Source: JBBRGK01 sp036741355
Lineage (GTDB): Bacteria; Chloroflexota; Dehalococcoidia; CAUJGQ01
Direction: 5' to 3'
Length of the DNA stretch: 64,000 nt
NCBI GenBank assembly: GCA_036741355.1
Contig: DAINSK010000013.1
Location: 1 to 64,000, forward strand
The notes beneath the pieces were generated by a model. It was not told the origin of the DNA and ran no database searches. It saw only the letters and a list, made by a program, of their open reading frames with translations. Both the position numbers and the translations under genes were made by a program. Shown here in pieces: positions 60,702 to 64,000 of the stretch; the stretch's first letter is position 1, and each line of letters starts with the position of its first letter.

Positions 60702-63446
60702 ATGGGTGATCCGTTCGCTCGCTTTGGAGGACTGATCGTACGGCTACGATGGGCCGTGCTGATCATCTGGTTGGTGCTACTCGCGACGTTCGGCGTCCTC
60801 TTCGCGCCCAAAGCCGCCAAGGCGCTTAAGGGCGGCGGCTATAGCGACCCTAACTCCCAATCGGCCAAGGCCGCGATGGCGCTCGATCAACAGTTCGGCG
60901 CCTCTGACGCTCGCACGGTAGCCGTTGTCTTCCGCTCGACGTCCCAAACCGCGGAAGATCCGAGCTTTAAAGCCGCGGTGACCGGCGCCGCAGATCGCCT
61001 GGCTCACGTCGGGCACGTTCGTAGCGTTGCGAGTTTCTACAGCAGCGGCAACCCGCTGCTCCTGAGCGACGACCACCATCTCACCCTTGTCAACGTTACT
61101 CTCGATGGCGACGATTCGACGATGCAGGCCACCGTTCCCGCACTGCGGGATGCTGTGAAGGGTGTACCGCTCGAGCACTATGTCACCGGCGTGCCTGCCC
61201 TCAATAAGGACATCGAGGTGACGAGCGACCAAGATTTGCAACGCGCGGAACTGTTTACCATTCCGATCGTCGTGATCCTACTCGTGCTCGTCTTCCGCAC
61301 GATTGTTGCGGCCGCCATGCCACTCGTCGTCGGTGCGGCGTCGGTCGTTGTCGCGGTAACGGTTCTCTACGGCATTGCTCTCCAAACTGACTTATCTATT
61401 TTCGCGCTGAACGTCGCTTCTATGATCGGCCTCGGCCTCGGCATCGACTTCTCCTTGATTATGGTCACGCGCTTCAGAGAGCAGTTAGCAGCGGGACTAC
61501 GTCCCGCCGATGCCGCCGTTGTCACCGTGATGACAGCGGGTCGCTCGATCACGTACTCCGGCGTCACGGTGCTCCTCGGCATGTTCGTCCTCACCGCCCT
61601 CTTCAACTTGACGGTCGTTCGCTCCATTAGCCTGGCCGTTATGGTGGTGGCAGCGACCGCACTGCTCGCTGGCCTGACCCTGCTGCCCGCGGTGCTGGCC
61701 ATAATCGGCCACCGAGTCGAGTGGCTACGGGTAATACCGCGAGCGAAGCCACCTCAACCGGGCCAAGTTGGTTTCTGGTATCGATTCAGCCATGCTGTCA
61801 TGCGCCACCCCGCGGTGTGGCTGGCCGCGAGTCTGATCATCCTCGTCGTGATCGCGTCGCCGGCGCGGGAGCTCAAGCTGGTGGGCATTACCCCCAAGGG
61901 CCTACCGGGCGGCGCTGAATCGGTGAAAGGTGCGAACGCGATCAACGGCGCCTTTGGCGGCGACCGGCTGGCTCCGATGGAGGTCGTCATTCGTACAGAT
62001 CAAAACGGCGTGTGGAAGCCTGAGTTCCTCAGTGCGCTGCAAGCCTTGTCGGATCGCGCGGCGGCGGACCCACGCAATCAGCAGGTCATCTCGCTCACGA
62101 CTATCGCGCAGGCCGCCGGGCTACCGCCTGCGCAGATTCAGTCGCTTACGCCTGAGCGTGTGAGGGCGACCCCAGGCGGATCGCAATTTGCGCCCCTCGT
62201 GGTCAACCTCAATGGGGACAACAGCACTGCCCTGGTCACGATCTTTTCTAAGTATGATCAGCTCGATAACAGACACGAAGATTTCGTGCTCGATCTTCGG
62301 CACAAGATCATCCCCAGCATTCGTCAGCTCGGCGTCTACAATGTGCTCGTTGGCGGCAACGTCGCCAGTTCCATCGACTTTCGCAATGCGCTGTACCAGC
62401 GTTTCCCGTACCTCGTGCTTGGGGTGATGGTCGTAACCTTCATCATGCTGATGATGTTCTTTCAATCGGTGTTCTTACCACTGAAAGCAATTTTGCTGAA
62501 CCTCGTCTCTATCGTTGCGACCTATGGAGTGCTTGTAGCGTTATTTCAGTATGCCTGGGGCGAAAAGGTACTCGGCTTTACACCAGTGCATAAATTGGGT
62601 GAATTTACACCGGCAATCGTTTTTGCGATCCTCTTTGGTCTCTCCACCGACTATGAAGTCTTTATGCTTTCGCGGGTCAAGGAATACTACCACAAACTCG
62701 GTAATAACGAGGAGGCGGTTGCGGCCGGCCTCGAACAGACCGCAGGGATGATCACGGCGGCCGGTCTGATCCTGATTGGGACCTTTGGCTCTTTCGGCGT
62801 GTCGCGCACGCTGGTGATCAAAGAGATCGGCATCGGCCTGGCGATTGGCGTGCTGATCGATTCGACGATCGTGCGCGTGATTATGGTGCCTGCGACGATG
62901 CGCTTGATGGGGCACTGGAACTGGTGGATGCCGAGCTGGCTCAAACGCATCGTCCCCGAGATTCGCGAGGCGCCACTGCCTGCCTTCGCGGCGGCCGCGC
63001 CGGCGCCGGTGCTGGGCTCGCAGCCCTCATCCGCCGGCTCGTATGCTGCCACCGCGGCCCCGACTTTAGGGACCTGGCGGGTTCCAGCCACGGGTCTGCT
63101 GCGGCCCTTCGGCAGTTCGGTGGGCACCGACGTCATCCATCTTCCGCGCTCGCGGCCGCTTCGTATCGGCAGGAGCGAGGATAACGATCTCCAGCTCTTC
63201 GATCGTCGCATCTCGCGGCACCATGCGGAGATCTCCTACCAACAGGAAACGTTCATTCTTTCGGACCTCGGCAGCAGTAACGGGCTGTCAATCAACGATC
63301 GCCTCATAGAAGTGCCAACCGCGTTGCAGGACGGCGATCAGGTCCAGATCGGCAATATGCGCAGCGTGCTGTTTTCCGTGGAGATTCGCGCGAGTCGACA
63401 GGGTGCGACGGCGTCGACCGATGACCATCCGCTAAGTTCGCCGTAG
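60702..63446 (+). CDS. MMPL-family exporter fused to an FHA domain
   Basis: A 914-residue protein. Residues 1-770 form a complete MMPL transporter: LRWAVLIIWLVLLATFGVLF, the first proton-relay segment LNVASMIGLGLGIDFSLIM, a second periplasmic domain, and FGLSTDYEVFMLSRVKEYY. It is closely similar to the transporter at 49033-51312. An Ala/Pro-rich linker leads to an FHA domain at about residues 800-896, with LRIGRSEDNDLQLFDRRISR, HHAEI and LGSSNGLSIND, the phosphothreonine-binding loops. Export is therefore probably regulated by Ser/Thr phosphorylation. AAGGAG precedes the ATG at 60702. Confidence 0.93.
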   Translation: MGDPFARFGGLIVRLRWAVLIIWLVLLATFGVLFAPKAAKALKGGGYSDPNSQSAKAAMALDQQFGASDARTVAVVFRSTSQTAEDPSFKAAVTGAADRLAHVGHVRSVASFYSSGNPLLLSDDHHLTLVNVTLDGDDSTMQATVPALRDAVKGVPLEHYVTGVPALNKDIEVTSDQDLQRAELFTIPIVVILLVLVFRTIVAAAMPLVVGAASVVVAVTVLYGIALQTDLSIFALNVASMIGLGLGIDFSLIMVTRFREQLAAGLRPADAAVVTVMTAGRSITYSGVTVLLGMFVLTALFNLTVVRSISLAVMVVAATALLAGLTLLPAVLAIIGHRVEWLRVIPRAKPPQPGQVGFWYRFSHAVMRHPAVWLAASLIILVVIASPARELKLVGITPKGLPGGAESVKGANAINGAFGGDRLAPMEVVIRTDQNGVWKPEFLSALQALSDRAAADPRNQQVISLTTIAQAAGLPPAQIQSLTPERVRATPGGSQFAPLVVNLNGDNSTALVTIFSKYDQLDNRHEDFVLDLRHKIIPSIRQLGVYNVLVGGNVASSIDFRNALYQRFPYLVLGVMVVTFIMLMMFFQSVFLPLKAILLNLVSIVATYGVLVALFQYAWGEKVLGFTPVHKLGEFTPAIVFAILFGLSTDYEVFMLSRVKEYYHKLGNNEEAVAAGLEQTAGMITAAGLILIGTFGSFGVSRTLVIKEIGIGLAIGVLIDSTIVRVIMVPATMRLMGHWNWWMPSWLKRIVPEIREAPLPAFAAAAPAPVLGSQPSSAGSYAATAAPTLGTWRVPATGLLRPFGSSVGTDVIHLPRSRPLRIGRSEDNDLQLFDRRISRHHAEISYQQETFILSDLGSSNGLSINDRLIEVPTALQDGDQVQIGNMRSVLFSVEIRASRQGATASTDDHPLSSP

Positions 63447-63464
63447 CGGCAATCAGGTAAGGAC

Positions 63465-64000
63465 ATGGCTGAGGTGGTCAGCAGAGGTGGTCAGCAGATG
63501 AACGAAGCCACTCCCTTGCGGGACGCCGGCCTGGCTGACGATCATTGGAAGCGCTTCTACACGCCGGCCGAGGTCGAAGAGATCGCGTCGACCGCGAGCA
63601 CTACCATGCTCGTATCGGGCAATTACCCCATTCACCTGCGACTCTTCTCGCGCTCGCCGGCGCTGCCGACCGTGATCATGGCCCACCCGATGTTGCCCTA
63701 CGGGCTGCTGTTGGCACGGCTGCAGCTACCCTTTTATCGAGCCGGGTTCAACGTCGTGCAATGGGATCTGCCGGGCTGGGGGCAGAGCGGTGGTCCGCGG
63801 GCCGGCTGCCCGATCGCCGACTTTATTCGCGCCTGGCACGACGTGATCAGCTTCTGTGAGCAACGCTTCAGCGGCCTGCTGTACGGCATGGGCCTGGCCG
63901 AGGACAGCGTAACCTGCTACTACGTGGGGGCAAACAACCCGAAGCTGCGGGCGATCTCGTTGCACACGCTGCACGAGTACGGCGACCCGGATGGTGTGCA
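63465..64000 (+). CDS. Alpha/beta hydrolase, 3' end beyond the window
   Basis: The visible 178 residues begin MAEVVSRGGQQMNEATPLRD (an in-frame ATG at 63498 is an alternative) and contain LPTVIMAHPMLPYGLLLARL, WDLPGWGQSGGP and the region after it with LLYGMGLAEDSVTCYYVGAN. The layout strand-HxMxP, then DLPGWGxS, fits an alpha/beta hydrolase; the nucleophile elbow is not standard (GMGLAED in place of GxSxG), so a serine nucleophile is not evident. It starts 18 bases after the MMPL-FHA gene and is likely in the same unit. Confidence 0.7.
   Translation, partial: MAEVVSRGGQQMNEATPLRDAGLADDHWKRFYTPAEVEEIASTASTTMLVSGNYPIHLRLFSRSPALPTVIMAHPMLPYGLLLARLQLPFYRAGFNVVQWDLPGWGQSGGPRAGCPIADFIRAWHDVISFCEQRFSGLLYGMGLAEDSVTCYYVGANNPKLRAISLHTLHEYGDPDGV

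Noticed and set aside
1..64000. CRISPR arrays, complete insertion sequences, prophage, rRNA or tRNA genes
   Set aside because: None was found on reading both strands; repeats present are short palindromes or single duplications only.

Overview
This is a high-GC bacterial chromosome segment, probably from a soil or sediment member of Chloroflexota or a similar terrestrial lineage. That placement is an inference from gene content: many luciferase-like monooxygenases, MMPL transporters, a split Ku/LigD repair set, DUF4242 and ScyD-like proteins. No rRNA, tRNA or other marker gene is present to prove it. No phage, complete insertion sequence or CRISPR array was found. The window carries an unusual number of broken genes, which suggests repeated insertion and decay or some assembly problems.

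Layout. 1-5.3 kb is an accessory strip: an HNH-type protein in AT-richer DNA, an integrase scrap, a BrnT/CopG-like toxin-antitoxin pair, an AbrB-PIN pair behind a leaderless promoter, a secreted two-repeat protein, and a PIN pair whose toxin is frameshifted. 5.3-19.8 kb is a catabolic region: five luciferase-like flavin monooxygenases with an alpha-hydroxy-acid oxidase, a cyclase-type hydrolase, a formyltransferase-like protein, a dienelactone hydrolase, a broken amidase and a GMC oxidoreductase whose middle is replaced by about 0.67 kb of foreign-looking DNA. 19.9-22.6 kb holds a cupredoxin-like lipoprotein with a duplicated start region and remnants of a plastocyanin and of a GH10 xylanase. 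22.9-26.5 kb is a non-homologous end-joining set (Ku, ATP-dependent ligase, LigD phosphoesterase-polymerase).

26.6-35.6 kb is a type I restriction-modification system in which hsdM is separated from hsdS/hsdR by about 3 kb of cargo. The cargo includes the most notable gene of the window: an organomercurial-lyase-like protein with an in-frame TGA exactly where the second catalytic cysteine of MerB belongs, followed by a hairpin with a GGUC loop at the spacing of a bacterial SECIS element. It is a strong candidate for a selenocysteine-containing MerB-family enzyme.

35.8-43.3 kb holds secreted proteins, alpha/beta hydrolases, a VanY-like carboxypeptidase, a quinone-oxidoreductase-like protein and a deazaflavin-nitroreductase-like protein. 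43.7-64 kb looks like a lipid or isoprenoid metabolism and export region: a patatin-like lipase with a cyclic-nucleotide-binding domain, a second protein ending in such a domain, two MMPL exporters (one fused to an FHA domain), a cytochrome P450, an SDR, a hexapeptide acyltransferase, three SnoaL-like proteins that share a hydrophobic basic tail, an isoprenylcysteine-methyltransferase-like membrane protein, a CrtI-type desaturase and the beginning of an alpha/beta hydrolase. The common theme is nucleotide- or phosphorylation-gated handling of a hydrophobic product; that link is inferred from proximity and domain content.
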